Assembly: GCF_000967725.1 (NCBI RefSeq)
Contig: NZ_JXYE01000003.1
Location: 1 to 64,000, forward strand
DNA length: 64,000 nt
From: Loktanella sp. S4079
GTDB taxonomy: Bacteria; Pseudomonadota; Alphaproteobacteria; Rhodobacterales; Rhodobacteraceae
Reading direction: 5' to 3'
Part shown: piece after piece, positions 17,196 through 26,400 of the stretch
How the letters are laid out: the number at the start of each line of letters is the position of its first letter
Numbering within the stretch: position 1 is the stretch's first letter
Translations under genes and position numbers: made by a program
Notes under the pieces: model-generated
Database searches by the model: none
What the model was told of the DNA's origin: nothing
Seen by the model: only the letters and a program-made list of their open reading frames with translations

Positions 17196-18452
17196 ATGCG
17201 TTCCATGAAGAAGCTAATGCTGGCCGGTTTGGCCACGACAACAATGCTCAGCACGCCCGCATTCGCCGAAGGGCTGTCTGGCGAACTGCGTATTTTCTCT
17301 GACATGTCGAACCCTGCGCCACGCGCAGTGATGGAAGGCATGGTCGAGCGTTTCGGTGCGATGCACCCCGATCTGGACATCGAACTGACCGTCATCGACC
17401 GCGAAGCCTATAAAACGCAGATCCGCAACTTCCTGTCCGCTGACGCGCCTGATGTTGCGAACTGGTATGCTGCGAACCGCATGGGTCCATACGTCAGCGC
17501 CGGCCTATTCGAAGACATCTCTGACCTATGGGCAGAGCCAGAGTTCGAAGCACTGGCATCAACCAAAGGCGCGATGACCATTGATGATAAGCAGTGGGGC
17601 GTTCCCTACACATACTACCAATGGGGCGTTTACTACCGTCAGGACATCTTTGAAGAGCTGGGCCTGAGCGCACCAACAACGTTCGAAGAAGAACTGGCCA
17701 ACTGTCAGGTTATCGTCGATTCCGGTCGCGCGTGTTATACGATTGGCTCCAAGTTCCTTTGGACCGCCGGCGGTTGGTTCGACTATCTGAACATGCGTAC
17801 AAACGGCTATGATTTCCACATGGAACTCGCCCGTGGAGAGGTCCCTTGGACAGACGACCGTGTACGCGAAACATTTGCCAACTGGCGCAAGCTAATCGAC
17901 ATGGGCGCCTTTATTGACGACCACCAGACCTACAGCTGGCAAGAAGCCCTGCCATTCATGATCAATGGCGATGCGACTGCTTATCTGATGGGTAACTTCT
18001 CGGTGCCGCACTTCCGTGATGGCGGCCTGACAGATGACCAGCTTGGGTTCTATCAGTTCCCTGTGATCAACCCTGATGTGCCAATGGCCGAAGACGCGCC
18101 AACAGACACGTTCCACATTCCTGCGAACGCGCAAAACAAAGAAGCCGCACGTGAATTCCTGCGCTTTGTTGTCTCTGCGGATAACCAGACAATGATCAAC
18201 GCAGGCGACGCGCTGGGTCAGTTGCCAGTCAACGCAGAGTCATCCGTTGACGAAGACAAGTTCCTCGAAGCTGGCTTTAGCATGTTGTCGAACGACGCAC
18301 CGGGCGGCGTTGCACAATTCTTTGACCGGGATTTCTCGGCTGAGATGGCAAAGGCCGGCATGGAAGGCCTGCAAGAGTTCATGGTCTACCCAGACAACCT
18401 GGATGACATCCTTGAGCGTCTTGAGTTCGTTCGTCAGGACACAGCCCAATAA
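17196..18452 (+). CDS. ABC transporter sugar-binding protein (extracellular family 1)
   Basis: The 418-residue periplasmic receptor has a Sec signal peptide (MRSMKKLMLAGLATTTMLS, cleavage after AFA) and family 1 features: an ELTVIDREAYKTQIRNFL segment and FLRFVVSADNQTMINAGDALGQLPVN. The ATG follows a strong GGGAGG. It is the first gene of the sugar operon and, judged by the cytoplasmic alpha- and beta-galactosidases downstream, should bind a short galactoside rather than free galactose. Confidence 0.9.
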   Translation: MRSMKKLMLAGLATTTMLSTPAFAEGLSGELRIFSDMSNPAPRAVMEGMVERFGAMHPDLDIELTVIDREAYKTQIRNFLSADAPDVANWYAANRMGPYVSAGLFEDISDLWAEPEFEALASTKGAMTIDDKQWGVPYTYYQWGVYYRQDIFEELGLSAPTTFEEELANCQVIVDSGRACYTIGSKFLWTAGGWFDYLNMRTNGYDFHMELARGEVPWTDDRVRETFANWRKLIDMGAFIDDHQTYSWQEALPFMINGDATAYLMGNFSVPHFRDGGLTDDQLGFYQFPVINPDVPMAEDAPTDTFHIPANAQNKEAAREFLRFVVSADNQTMINAGDALGQLPVNAESSVDEDKFLEAGFSMLSNDAPGGVAQFFDRDFSAEMAKAGMEGLQEFMVYPDNLDDILERLEFVRQDTAQ

Positions 18453-18463
18453 TCAACACAAGC

Positions 18464-18526
18464 GCGGGGCGGCATATGCTGCCCCCGCCTTTGCCCCAAC
18501 TGCAAGCACCTGCTTTGCGGGTTTTT
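18464..18526 (+). terminator. Two consecutive hairpins after the sugar-binding-protein gene
   Basis: First GCGGGG(18464-18469)/CCCCGC(18483-18488), extended inward by partial pairing around CATATG. Then CCTGC-TTT-GCGGG (18509-18521) followed by TTTTT (18522-18526). The second looks like a weak intrinsic terminator. Together they probably attenuate read-through into the permease genes. Confidence 0.6.
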
Positions 18527-18551
18527 GCACTTGGGACACGAGGAGTAGAAA

Positions 18552-19466
18552 ATGACCGACACAACGGCGGCTGCGTTAGACCACAGTTGGTTCCATAGAA
18601 ATCGAAAAACAATCACACCTTGGCTGTTCCTGCTACCAGCCATTCTGTTTTTCACTGTCTATGTGATCTATCCGATCATCCAAAGCATCAGCCTATCCTT
18701 TTACAAATGGGACGGTCTGGGCGAGGCTGAATATGTTGGTATTGCAAACTATGAGCGGCTAGCAAATGACCGCGCGTTTACTGTGTCTCTTGTCAACAAC
18801 CTCAAGTGGCTTTTGCTGTACCTGCTGGCGATCCCCGCTGGGTTGTTTATCGCACTGTTCCTGAACCAAACTGTGCGCGGCATTCGTATCTACAAGTCGC
18901 TATTTTTCTTTCCCTTCGTGATCTCTCAAGTGGTCGTTGGCCTTGTGTTCACGTGGTTCTATGATCCTAACTTTGGGCTTTTGAACGGGATCTTGGGCAG
19001 CGTTGGGCTTGGGCCGATCAACGTGCTAGGTGATCCGGCATTGGCGACCTATGGGATCATCGCGGCGGGTCTGTGGCCGCAAACCGCATATTGCATGATC
19101 TTGTATCTCACCGGCCTCAACGCCGTTGACCCCGAACAGATCGAGGCAGCCCGTCTTGACGGTGCCAAAGGCTGGCGCATGCTTTGGCACATCATCATTC
19201 CACAGCTAAAGCCTGCCACGTTCATCGCCTTTGTTGTCACCATCATTGGTGCGCTACGGTCGTTCGATCTCATCTCAATCATGACGAATGGTGGGCCGTT
19301 CGGATCAACCCGCGTGCTGTCGTTCTACATGTTTGAAAAGGCGCTGTCCGAATACGGGTTCCGCATGGGTTACGGCGCGGCCATCGCAGTTGTTCTGTTC
19401 TTCATCATGTTGTTCTTCATCGCCTATTTCCTATGGTCGATGTACCAAGACGAGAAAGGTCGCTAA
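18552..19466 (+). CDS. ABC sugar transporter permease, MalF type
   Basis: The 304-residue inner-membrane subunit has six helices, the first at about residues 24-46, and the EAA loop EAARLDGAKGWRMLWHIIIPQLKP that docks on the ATPase. It works with the MalG-type permease starting one base after its stop codon. It opens the membrane-component part of the operon after the attenuating hairpins. Confidence 0.92.
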   Translation: MTDTTAAALDHSWFHRNRKTITPWLFLLPAILFFTVYVIYPIIQSISLSFYKWDGLGEAEYVGIANYERLANDRAFTVSLVNNLKWLLLYLLAIPAGLFIALFLNQTVRGIRIYKSLFFFPFVISQVVVGLVFTWFYDPNFGLLNGILGSVGLGPINVLGDPALATYGIIAAGLWPQTAYCMILYLTGLNAVDPEQIEAARLDGAKGWRMLWHIIIPQLKPATFIAFVVTIIGALRSFDLISIMTNGGPFGSTRVLSFYMFEKALSEYGFRMGYGAAIAVVLFFIMLFFIAYFLWSMYQDEKGR

Positions 19467-19467
19467 G

Positions 19468-20316
19468 ATGTTCCCTACCCCACTCGAACGCACCTCTCGG
19501 ACTTGGCAGATTGGCTATCAATCGCTCTTGCCTGTCGCCGTGATTGCTTGGCTTTTGCCCCTACTCGCCGTCGCAATGTTTTCGATCAAACCCAGCGGAG
19601 ATTTCACTGGCGGTGATTACTGGTCATGGCCGTCACGCTTTGCAGGCTTTGAAAACTACGGCCGCGTTTTTACCGACAGTCCCATGCCACGCTACATCCT
19701 GAATTCATTCATGATCACAATTCCGACTGTGATTGGCGCTGTGGCACTGTCTTGTATGGCCGGGTTTGCGCTGGGGATTTATCGGTTCCGGTTTAACTTG
19801 CTGGTGTTTTTTCTGTTTATCGCAGGGAATTTCGTGCCGTTTCAAATCCTGATGATCCCAGTGCGCGATCTAACCATTGATGCGGGGCTGTATAACACGA
19901 AACTTGGGCTTGTGCTGTTCCACGTCGCCTTTCAGACTGGGTTCTGCACACTGTTCATGCGTAACTTTATCCGTGCGCTCCCTTATGAACTGATCGAAGC
20001 TGCACGTGTTGAGGGCATCAAAGAGTACCAGATCTTTTGGCACATCGTTTTACCGCTGATGAAGCCCGCGATTGCGGCCCTATCGGTGCTGATCTTTACG
20101 TTCATCTGGAACGACTATTTCTGGGCCGTTGTCCTAACCCAAGGCCCACAGGCCCAGCCCGTGACCGCAGGCATCACCAGCTTTAACGCACAGTTTGGCG
20201 TGGCCTATCACATGCTGTCGGCGGGTTCGATCGTTGCGGCCCTGCCCCCTGTGCTGATGTTCTTTTTGATGCAACGCCACTTTATCGCGGGCCTAACACT
20301 TGGGGCAGTCAAATGA
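19468..20316 (+). CDS. ABC sugar transporter permease, MalG type
   Basis: The 282-residue protein starts MFPTPLERTSR, directly after the MalF-type gene; a longer frame upstream is only an overlap artefact. It has six helices and the EAA loop EAARVEGIKEYQIFWHIVLP. The stop overlaps the alpha-galactosidase start (ATGA). It forms the translocation pore with the preceding permease and uses the UgpC-type ATPase encoded on the other strand. Confidence 0.92.
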   Translation: MFPTPLERTSRTWQIGYQSLLPVAVIAWLLPLLAVAMFSIKPSGDFTGGDYWSWPSRFAGFENYGRVFTDSPMPRYILNSFMITIPTVIGAVALSCMAGFALGIYRFRFNLLVFFLFIAGNFVPFQILMIPVRDLTIDAGLYNTKLGLVLFHVAFQTGFCTLFMRNFIRALPYELIEAARVEGIKEYQIFWHIVLPLMKPAIAALSVLIFTFIWNDYFWAVVLTQGPQAQPVTAGITSFNAQFGVAYHMLSAGSIVAALPPVLMFFLMQRHFIAGLTLGAVK

Positions 20317-22397
20317 TCCAATGCTGGCGATTAGAGGATGCGCGACAGACCCTTGTCATTGGCGTGCGCGACAAACAACTGGCCGAAGTGGTTTATTGGG
20401 GGCCGCGCCTGCCCGCAGATGAGAACCTTGAAACGCTCTGTGCAGCGCATGGGTTGGATGTTGCGGGCGGGATGCTGGACCAGCACCCAGAGCTGTCCAT
20501 TTGCCCCGCTGCCGCGCGCAGTTTTCAGGGGCAGGCTGGCATGGCGCTACGCGATGGCAACGGCAAACCAATCCTGCCCAAGCTGGTCTTTGATCAGGCC
20601 GTGGCAGAAACCAATGCACTGACGCTCAGCTATAGTGATCAGGCGAACGGGCTATCTTACCGCGCCCATTTCGCGATTGATGCGGAAACGAACCTGATCA
20701 CCACTTGGGCAGAGCTAGACGCAGACCAGCCCATAAACCTGCAATATCTGGCGGCACCTGTATTTCCAGCACCGCAATTATCTGACGAAATGATCGACTT
20801 TGCCGGGCGCTGGTGTGGTGAATTCCAATTGAGCCGCACCCCGTGGTCAGCGGGAATGCGTAGCCGCGATAACCGTACTGGGCGCACGGGTCACGAACAT
20901 TTCCCAGGCCTGATTATCCCTTGCCGCGGCGCGACCAATACCCAAGGCGAGGCCTACGGTTTTCACTATGGTTGGTCTGGCGGTCACCGCATGATCGCCG
21001 AGGAACTGCCCGATGGTCGCCGCCAAATCCAATTTAGCAATGCGTCAGACACCGAACTTGCACCGCTGACCTATTTCAAGACCGCCCCGCTCTTTGTCAC
21101 ATACTCGGATACGGGCCTGAATGGTTGTGCAACAGCCTTTCAACGTCATCTACGTGACCGAGTCGTGACTTGGCCGCATCCTGACCGCCCGCGCCCGGTG
21201 CATTATAACTGCTGGGAAGCCATCTATTTCGACCACAAAATCCCAGAGCTGCAAGCCATCGCAGATCGCGCGGCTGATCTGGGTGCCGAACGTTTTGTGC
21301 TGGATGATGGTTGGTTCGGCAAACGCGATGATGACACCACTTCGCTGGGTGATTGGTTCATTGACGCGCGTAAATATCCTGACGGGCTATCCCCACTGAT
21401 CGACCATGTTCATGGCCTCGGCATGACCTTTGGCATTTGGTTTGAACCGGAAATGATCAACCCTGACAGTGATACCTATCGTGCGCATCCTGAATGGGTA
21501 TTGGGCGATGACCATCAGATTTTAGGGCGGCATCAAATGGTGTTGAACATGGCACTCCCAGCCGTGCGTGATTACCTGTTTGACCGGATCGGCAAAGTGC
21601 TGACCGACTATGACATCGACTATATCAAATGGGATCATAACCGGGTTTTACCGTCGCCGGATGCAGATCAAACACGTGGGACGTATGACCTATTGGATCG
21701 ATTGCGCACCGCATTCCCTCAGGTCGAAATCGAAAGCTGCTCGTCGGGTGGCGGGCGCATTGATTTCGGCGTGATGGAACACACCCAACGCGTCTGGCTG
21801 TCCGACAGCAACGACGCGCTAGAACGTTTGAAAATCCAACATAACGCAGCGCTGTTCCTGCCCCAAGCCGTCACAGGTAGCCATATTGGCCCGCGCGTCT
21901 GTCACACGTCTGGACGTATCTTGGATATACGGTTCCGCGCTTGGGTCGCTGCTCAACGGCACATGGGGTTTGAAATGGACCCGCGTGAACTAACCGACGA
22001 CGAAGCAGACGTCCTGCGCCGTGTCACCCAGTGGTGGAAAGACAACCGCGACTGGATGCGCCGCGCCGATATTTTGCGGCTTGATGCGGCTGATCCGGCG
22101 GTTCTCGCTGAACAACATCTACGTCAGGATCAGTTCGTCGTCTTTGCGGGCAAGGCCGACACATCCACGCAAATCGCCCCACGACCGTTGCGCCTGACCG
22201 GGCTGGATGCTGATGCGACCTACCGCGTTGACCTTGCCAATCGTGACGAACTTGCGCGCAAAGGGCTCTCTCGGGGGCAGTCGCCCTTGAAAACCGGCCC
22301 GATTGAGGTCAGTGGCCAATATTTGATGCATCACGGAATAACCCTTCCGTGGAGCTTTCCAGAAACCATGTGGGTGATCGAGGGCCACAAAATATGA
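20313..22397 (+). CDS. Cytoplasmic alpha-galactosidase, GH36
   Basis: The 694-residue protein hydrolyses terminal alpha-galactosyl residues. It has the N-terminal beta-sandwich, the (beta/alpha)8 core with FVLDDGWFGKRDDD and the C-terminal beta domain of GH36. The nucleophile is Asp441 in IKWDHNR and the acid/base is Asp498 in WLSDSNDA. There is no signal peptide, so the substrate must be imported intact by the ABC system whose permease gene it overlaps. Candidates in a marine setting include melibiose-type sugars and galactosylglycerol; the choice is inference. Confidence 0.93.
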   Translation: MIQCWRLEDARQTLVIGVRDKQLAEVVYWGPRLPADENLETLCAAHGLDVAGGMLDQHPELSICPAAARSFQGQAGMALRDGNGKPILPKLVFDQAVAETNALTLSYSDQANGLSYRAHFAIDAETNLITTWAELDADQPINLQYLAAPVFPAPQLSDEMIDFAGRWCGEFQLSRTPWSAGMRSRDNRTGRTGHEHFPGLIIPCRGATNTQGEAYGFHYGWSGGHRMIAEELPDGRRQIQFSNASDTELAPLTYFKTAPLFVTYSDTGLNGCATAFQRHLRDRVVTWPHPDRPRPVHYNCWEAIYFDHKIPELQAIADRAADLGAERFVLDDGWFGKRDDDTTSLGDWFIDARKYPDGLSPLIDHVHGLGMTFGIWFEPEMINPDSDTYRAHPEWVLGDDHQILGRHQMVLNMALPAVRDYLFDRIGKVLTDYDIDYIKWDHNRVLPSPDADQTRGTYDLLDRLRTAFPQVEIESCSSGGGRIDFGVMEHTQRVWLSDSNDALERLKIQHNAALFLPQAVTGSHIGPRVCHTSGRILDIRFRAWVAAQRHMGFEMDPRELTDDEADVLRRVTQWWKDNRDWMRRADILRLDAADPAVLAEQHLRQDQFVVFAGKADTSTQIAPRPLRLTGLDADATYRVDLANRDELARKGLSRGQSPLKTGPIEVSGQYLMHHGITLPWSFPETMWVIEGHKI

Positions 22398-24103
22398 AAA
22401 AGCCACGCCGCAGTAGCAATTGGTATGGGATGATGGACAAAGACGGGTTTATCCGTCGGTCTTGGATGAAGAACCAAGGCTTCCCAGACCAAGCCTTTGA
22501 TGGCCGCCCAATTATCGGAATTTGCAACACTTGGTCGGAACTGACACCCTGCAATAGCGGGCTGCGTGATCTGGCCGAGGGCGTCAAACGCGGCGTTTGG
22601 GAGGCAGGCGGTTTCCCCGTCGAATTCCCGGTGATGTCTTTGGGCGAAACCCAGATGAAACCGACCGCGATGTTGTTCCGCAACCTGCTGGCAATGGATG
22701 TAGAAGAATCTATTCGCGCCTATGGCATTGATGGTGTCGTGCTGTTGGGCGGCTGTGACAAAACCACCCCCGGCCAGTTGATGGGGGCTGCATCGGTAGA
22801 TTTGCCGTCCATCGTTGTGTCCTCTGGTCCGATGCTGAATGGCAAATGGAAAGGGCGTGATCTGGGGTCCGGCACCGATGTCCGCAAATTCGCGACCGCC
22901 GTAAAAGCGGGCGAAATGACGTTGCAAGACTTCATGGCAACTGAATCCGGCATGAGCCGGTCCAAAGGTGTTTGCATGACCATGGGCACTGCATCCACGA
23001 TGGCATCATTGGTCGAGGCGATGGGAATGGCCCTGCCAACCAACGCCGCCCTGCCCGCCGTTGATGCACGCCGTATGGCGCTTGCGCATATGACAGGCAA
23101 ACGGATCGTGGAAATGGTCGAAGAAGACCTGAAACCATCCGACATCCTGACAAAAGAAGCCTTTGAAAACGCAATCTTGACCAATGCCGCCGTCGGGGGA
23201 TCAACAAACGCTGTGGTGCACCTGCTCGCGCTCGCGGGGCGCGTGGGTGTGGATTTATCGCTCAAGGATATTGAAATCGGTGGCGAAATTCCTCTGCTCG
23301 TCAACTGTATGCCATCGGGCAAATACCTGATGGAGGACTTTTGCTATGCTGGCGGCGTGCCCGCCGTGCTGAACGAACTAAAGGACAAATTGCGCCCTGC
23401 GAAAACCGTCCTGGGCGGTGATATCAGCGCCTATCATGACGGAGCAGAAGTCTATAACCGCGATGTGATCCGCCCCATTGATGATCCGATCAAACCCGCC
23501 GCTGGCCTTCGCGTATTGCGTGGCAACCTTGCCCCGAATGGAGCAATTGTGAAACCGTCAGCGGCCTCTGATCATTTGTTGGAACATACTGGCCCCGCCT
23601 ATGTTTTCGAAACCATTGAAGATCTTAAAGCCAATATTGACCGTCCTGATCTGCCTGTGACCAAAGACAGCATTCTGGTGCTCAAAGGTTGCGGCCCCAA
23701 AGGATACCCCGGCATGCCAGAGGTCGGCGATATGCCCATCCCGGCAGTTTTGGTGAAGCAAGGCATGCGCGATATGGTGCGCGTTTCTGATGCGCGGATG
23801 TCCGGAACGGCCTTTGGAACAGTCATCTTGCACGTCGCGCCAGAAGCAAACGCCGGCGGGCCGCTCGCGTTGGTGCAGACAGGCGACATCATCCGGGTTT
23901 CGGCCAGCACTGGTGTGCTAGAGCTTCAGGTCGATGAGGCAGAGCTCGAAAAACGCCGCGCCGCGTGGACACCACCCGAACCACATTACACGCGCGGCTA
24001 TGCCAAGCTTTATGTCGATACCGTACTTCAGGCCGATAAAGGCGCTGATCTAGATTTCTTGGTGGGTAAAGACACCCGCCCCGTCACAAGGGAGAGCCAC
24101 TAA
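22394..24103 (+). CDS. IlvD/Edd-family sugar-acid dehydratase, probable galactonate/arabinonate dehydratase
   Basis: The 569-residue protein carries the cysteines of the iron-sulfur site in NTWSELTPCNSG, GGCDKTTPGQ and SRSKGVCMTMGTAST. It is most like sugar-acid dehydratases (arabinonate/galactonate/xylonate type) rather than dihydroxy-acid dehydratase for branched amino acids, judging by the MDKDGFIRRSWMKNQG start and the neighbours. Its product would be 2-keto-3-deoxygalactonate, the substrate of DgoK encoded downstream. It overlaps the alpha-galactosidase by ATGA and the next SDR by TAATG. Confidence 0.88.
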   Translation: MKKPRRSSNWYGMMDKDGFIRRSWMKNQGFPDQAFDGRPIIGICNTWSELTPCNSGLRDLAEGVKRGVWEAGGFPVEFPVMSLGETQMKPTAMLFRNLLAMDVEESIRAYGIDGVVLLGGCDKTTPGQLMGAASVDLPSIVVSSGPMLNGKWKGRDLGSGTDVRKFATAVKAGEMTLQDFMATESGMSRSKGVCMTMGTASTMASLVEAMGMALPTNAALPAVDARRMALAHMTGKRIVEMVEEDLKPSDILTKEAFENAILTNAAVGGSTNAVVHLLALAGRVGVDLSLKDIEIGGEIPLLVNCMPSGKYLMEDFCYAGGVPAVLNELKDKLRPAKTVLGGDISAYHDGAEVYNRDVIRPIDDPIKPAAGLRVLRGNLAPNGAIVKPSAASDHLLEHTGPAYVFETIEDLKANIDRPDLPVTKDSILVLKGCGPKGYPGMPEVGDMPIPAVLVKQGMRDMVRVSDARMSGTAFGTVILHVAPEANAGGPLALVQTGDIIRVSASTGVLELQVDEAELEKRRAAWTPPEPHYTRGYAKLYVDTVLQADKGADLDFLVGKDTRPVTRESH

Positions 24104-24870
24104 TGAGTTACCCCAGTTTTCCAGACCTCAAAGAGGCATCCATCTTTATCACAGGGGGCGGCTCTGGCATTGGGGCAACCCTAACCGAAGGGTTCTTGCG
24201 CCAGGGTGCCAAGGTTGCCTTTGTCGGGCAATCTGATGCTTCGGCATTTGTCGATCAGATGGAGACCACGACGGGCAACCGCCCGTTGTTTATACAGTGC
24301 GACATTACCGATACCGATGCGTTAAAAGCCGCAATAGATCAGGCCGCATCCGCCCACGGCCCAATCACAACGTTGGTCAACAACGCGGCCAACGACAAAC
24401 GCCACACAACTGCAGAAGTCGATGAAGATTTCTGGGAATGGTCCATCGCGATTAACCTCAAGGCCTATTTCTTTGCCTGTCAGGCCGTGATCCCGGCGAT
24501 GAAATCTGCGGGCGGCGGGACGATCATCAACATGTCCTCAATCAGCTATATGATGGGGAACGCGGGCTATCCGCTATACACAACATCCAATGCGGGGATC
24601 ACCGGCATGACCCGGTCGCTCGCCCGCGAATTCGGCCCCGATGGGGTGCGCGTGAACGCCATCGCTCCGGGTTGGGTCATGACCCAAAAGCAGAAAGACA
24701 TGTGGGTGACGCCAGAGGCGCTGGCTGGGCATCTTGACCGGCAATGCATCAAAACCGAACTAGAGCCAGCCGATATGGTCGGGCCGGTTCTGTTTCTTTC
24801 GTCAAACATGAGCCGGGCAATTACCGGTCAGTTAATCGCTGCAGATGGCGGCGTGGTGGTGACAGGATGA
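24103..24870 (+). CDS. SDR oxidoreductase, probable galactose dehydrogenase, with Asn in place of the catalytic Lys
   Basis: The 255-residue protein has TGGGSGIGATLTEGF for NAD(P) binding, VNNAAN, and MSSISYMMG before the active-site Tyr159. The usual Y-x3-K is Y-T-T-S-N, so residue 163 is Asn (codon AAT at 24589-24591). The operon position, between the sugar-acid dehydratase and DgoK, fits oxidation of galactose to galactonolactone. A related SDR subgroup with Asn at this place may exist, so this is probably not a sequencing error. Activity is inferred only. Confidence 0.82.
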   Translation: MSYPSFPDLKEASIFITGGGSGIGATLTEGFLRQGAKVAFVGQSDASAFVDQMETTTGNRPLFIQCDITDTDALKAAIDQAASAHGPITTLVNNAANDKRHTTAEVDEDFWEWSIAINLKAYFFACQAVIPAMKSAGGGTIINMSSISYMMGNAGYPLYTTSNAGITGMTRSLAREFGPDGVRVNAIAPGWVMTQKQKDMWVTPEALAGHLDRQCIKTELEPADMVGPVLFLSSNMSRAITGQLIAADGGVVVTG

Positions 24871-25772
24871 CCCAGCAAACAACACCTCCTGCATGGATCG
24901 CCGTCGATTGGGGCACATCGAACCTGCGCGTTTCACTGATGTACGCTGATGGCACCTCGCACTGTCTGACCTCGGACCAAGGTATGAGTAGCCTGAACCC
25001 CGACGGGTTTGAACCCGCCCTTTTGGCGTTGATCGACGACCATCTAGGTACAGGCGTCACACCCGTGGTGATCTGCGGCATGGCCGGATCACGACAAGGC
25101 TGGGCAGAGGCCCCCTATATCGCAACGCCTTGCAACCCGCCTTCGTTGGCAGAGGCAGTATCGGTTCGCGCAAACGATCCCCGCATCGCAGTGTCCATTT
25201 TGCCCGGTGTCAAACAGGAAAAACCTGCCGATGTAATGCGTGGTGAGGAAACCCAAATCGCGGGCTATCTGACCCAGAACCCCGATTTCGACGGTGTTCT
25301 CTGCCTGCCCGGCACGCATTCAAAATGGGTACACATCAGCGCCAAAGAAATTGTTAGCTTTCGCACGTTCATGACCGGCGAGATGTTCGCCCTTTTGACC
25401 AAACAATCCGTATTGCGTTTCTCGGTCCAAGACGAGATTGACCTTGATGCCTTTGATATCGCCGTGGGAGATGCGCTTAGCCGACCTGAAACAGTGGGCG
25501 CCGATCTATTTGCGCTACGTGCAGGCACATTGCTTGGGTCTCTTAGCGAAGGCGCGGCGCGCGGGCGGCTATCTGGGTTACTGATCGGCACCGAACTTGC
25601 TGGTGCACGCCCCTATTGGCTGGGACGTGATATCGCGCTGATCGGCGCGGGTAGCCTGACGACGCTTTATCAACGGGCGCTTGCGCTACAGGGTATTACT
25701 GCGCCCACAGTTTCAGGCGAAGACATGGTGATCTCTGGCCTGACCGCCGCCCACACGCAAACAAAGGTCTAA
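24867..25772 (+). CDS. dgoK: 2-dehydro-3-deoxygalactonokinase
   Basis: The 301-residue sugar-acid kinase phosphorylates 2-keto-3-deoxygalactonate at C6. It opens with the phosphate-binding motif AVDWGTSNLRVSLM and has the DgoK signatures GMAGSRQGWAEAPY, PGVKQEKPADVMRGEETQI and CLPGTHSKWV. The ATG overlaps the SDR stop (ATGA). With the aldolase immediately downstream it completes the De Ley-Doudoroff steps. Confidence 0.93.
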   Translation: MTQQTTPPAWIAVDWGTSNLRVSLMYADGTSHCLTSDQGMSSLNPDGFEPALLALIDDHLGTGVTPVVICGMAGSRQGWAEAPYIATPCNPPSLAEAVSVRANDPRIAVSILPGVKQEKPADVMRGEETQIAGYLTQNPDFDGVLCLPGTHSKWVHISAKEIVSFRTFMTGEMFALLTKQSVLRFSVQDEIDLDAFDIAVGDALSRPETVGADLFALRAGTLLGSLSEGAARGRLSGLLIGTELAGARPYWLGRDIALIGAGSLTTLYQRALALQGITAPTVSGEDMVISGLTAAHTQTKV

Positions 25773-25774
25773 TC

Positions 25775-26383
25775 ATGAGCCGCAATATCATCGCCATTCT
25801 GCGTGGCGTCACCCCATCCGAAGTCCTGTCTATAGGGCAATCTCTGATCGACGCGGGTATTGATCAGATCGAAGTCCCGCTCAATTCCCCTGATCCGCTG
25901 GACAGCATTGGGATATTGGCCAACGCCTTTGGCGCACAGGCGTTGATCGGTGCTGGAACCGTTTTGACACCCCAAGACGTCACCGATGTCGCGCAAGTGG
26001 GTGGCAAACTGATCGTATCACCCGACTGCAACCCCAATGTCATCCAAGCCACCAAGAAAGCCGGATTGGCCAGCTATCCGGGTGTCATGACACCAACAGA
26101 ATGCTTTGCCGCGCTGCGCAATGGGGCAGATGGGCTAAAGTTTTTTCCGGGATCGTTACTCGGCGTTGACGGGTTCAAGGCGGTTTCTGCGGTGCTGCCC
26201 AAAGGCACCCGCTGCTTTGCTGTTGGCGGCGCTGATGCTTCGAATTTTGCCGATTGGGCAAAGGTGGGCATCACCGGGTTTGGGATCGGCTCTGCGCTAT
26301 ATAAACCCGGCATGACCGCCCAAGAAGTGCGCACACGCGCCGATGAAATCGTATCCGCCTACGACGCGGTTATGCCCGCCTAA
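25775..26383 (+). CDS. dgoA: 2-dehydro-3-deoxy-6-phosphogalactonate aldolase
   Basis: The 202-residue class I aldolase splits KDPGal into pyruvate and glyceraldehyde 3-phosphate. Family features are IAILRGVTPSE, the Glu in QIEVPLNSP, the phosphate site GAGTVL, and the Schiff-base Lys122 in GADGLKFFPGS. It lies 2 bp after dgoK. The pairing with DgoK supports galactonate rather than gluconate specificity. Confidence 0.93.
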   Translation: MSRNIIAILRGVTPSEVLSIGQSLIDAGIDQIEVPLNSPDPLDSIGILANAFGAQALIGAGTVLTPQDVTDVAQVGGKLIVSPDCNPNVIQATKKAGLASYPGVMTPTECFAALRNGADGLKFFPGSLLGVDGFKAVSAVLPKGTRCFAVGGADASNFADWAKVGITGFGIGSALYKPGMTAQEVRTRADEIVSAYDAVMPA

Positions 26384-26400
26384 ATCCAAAGGAAGCCCCG

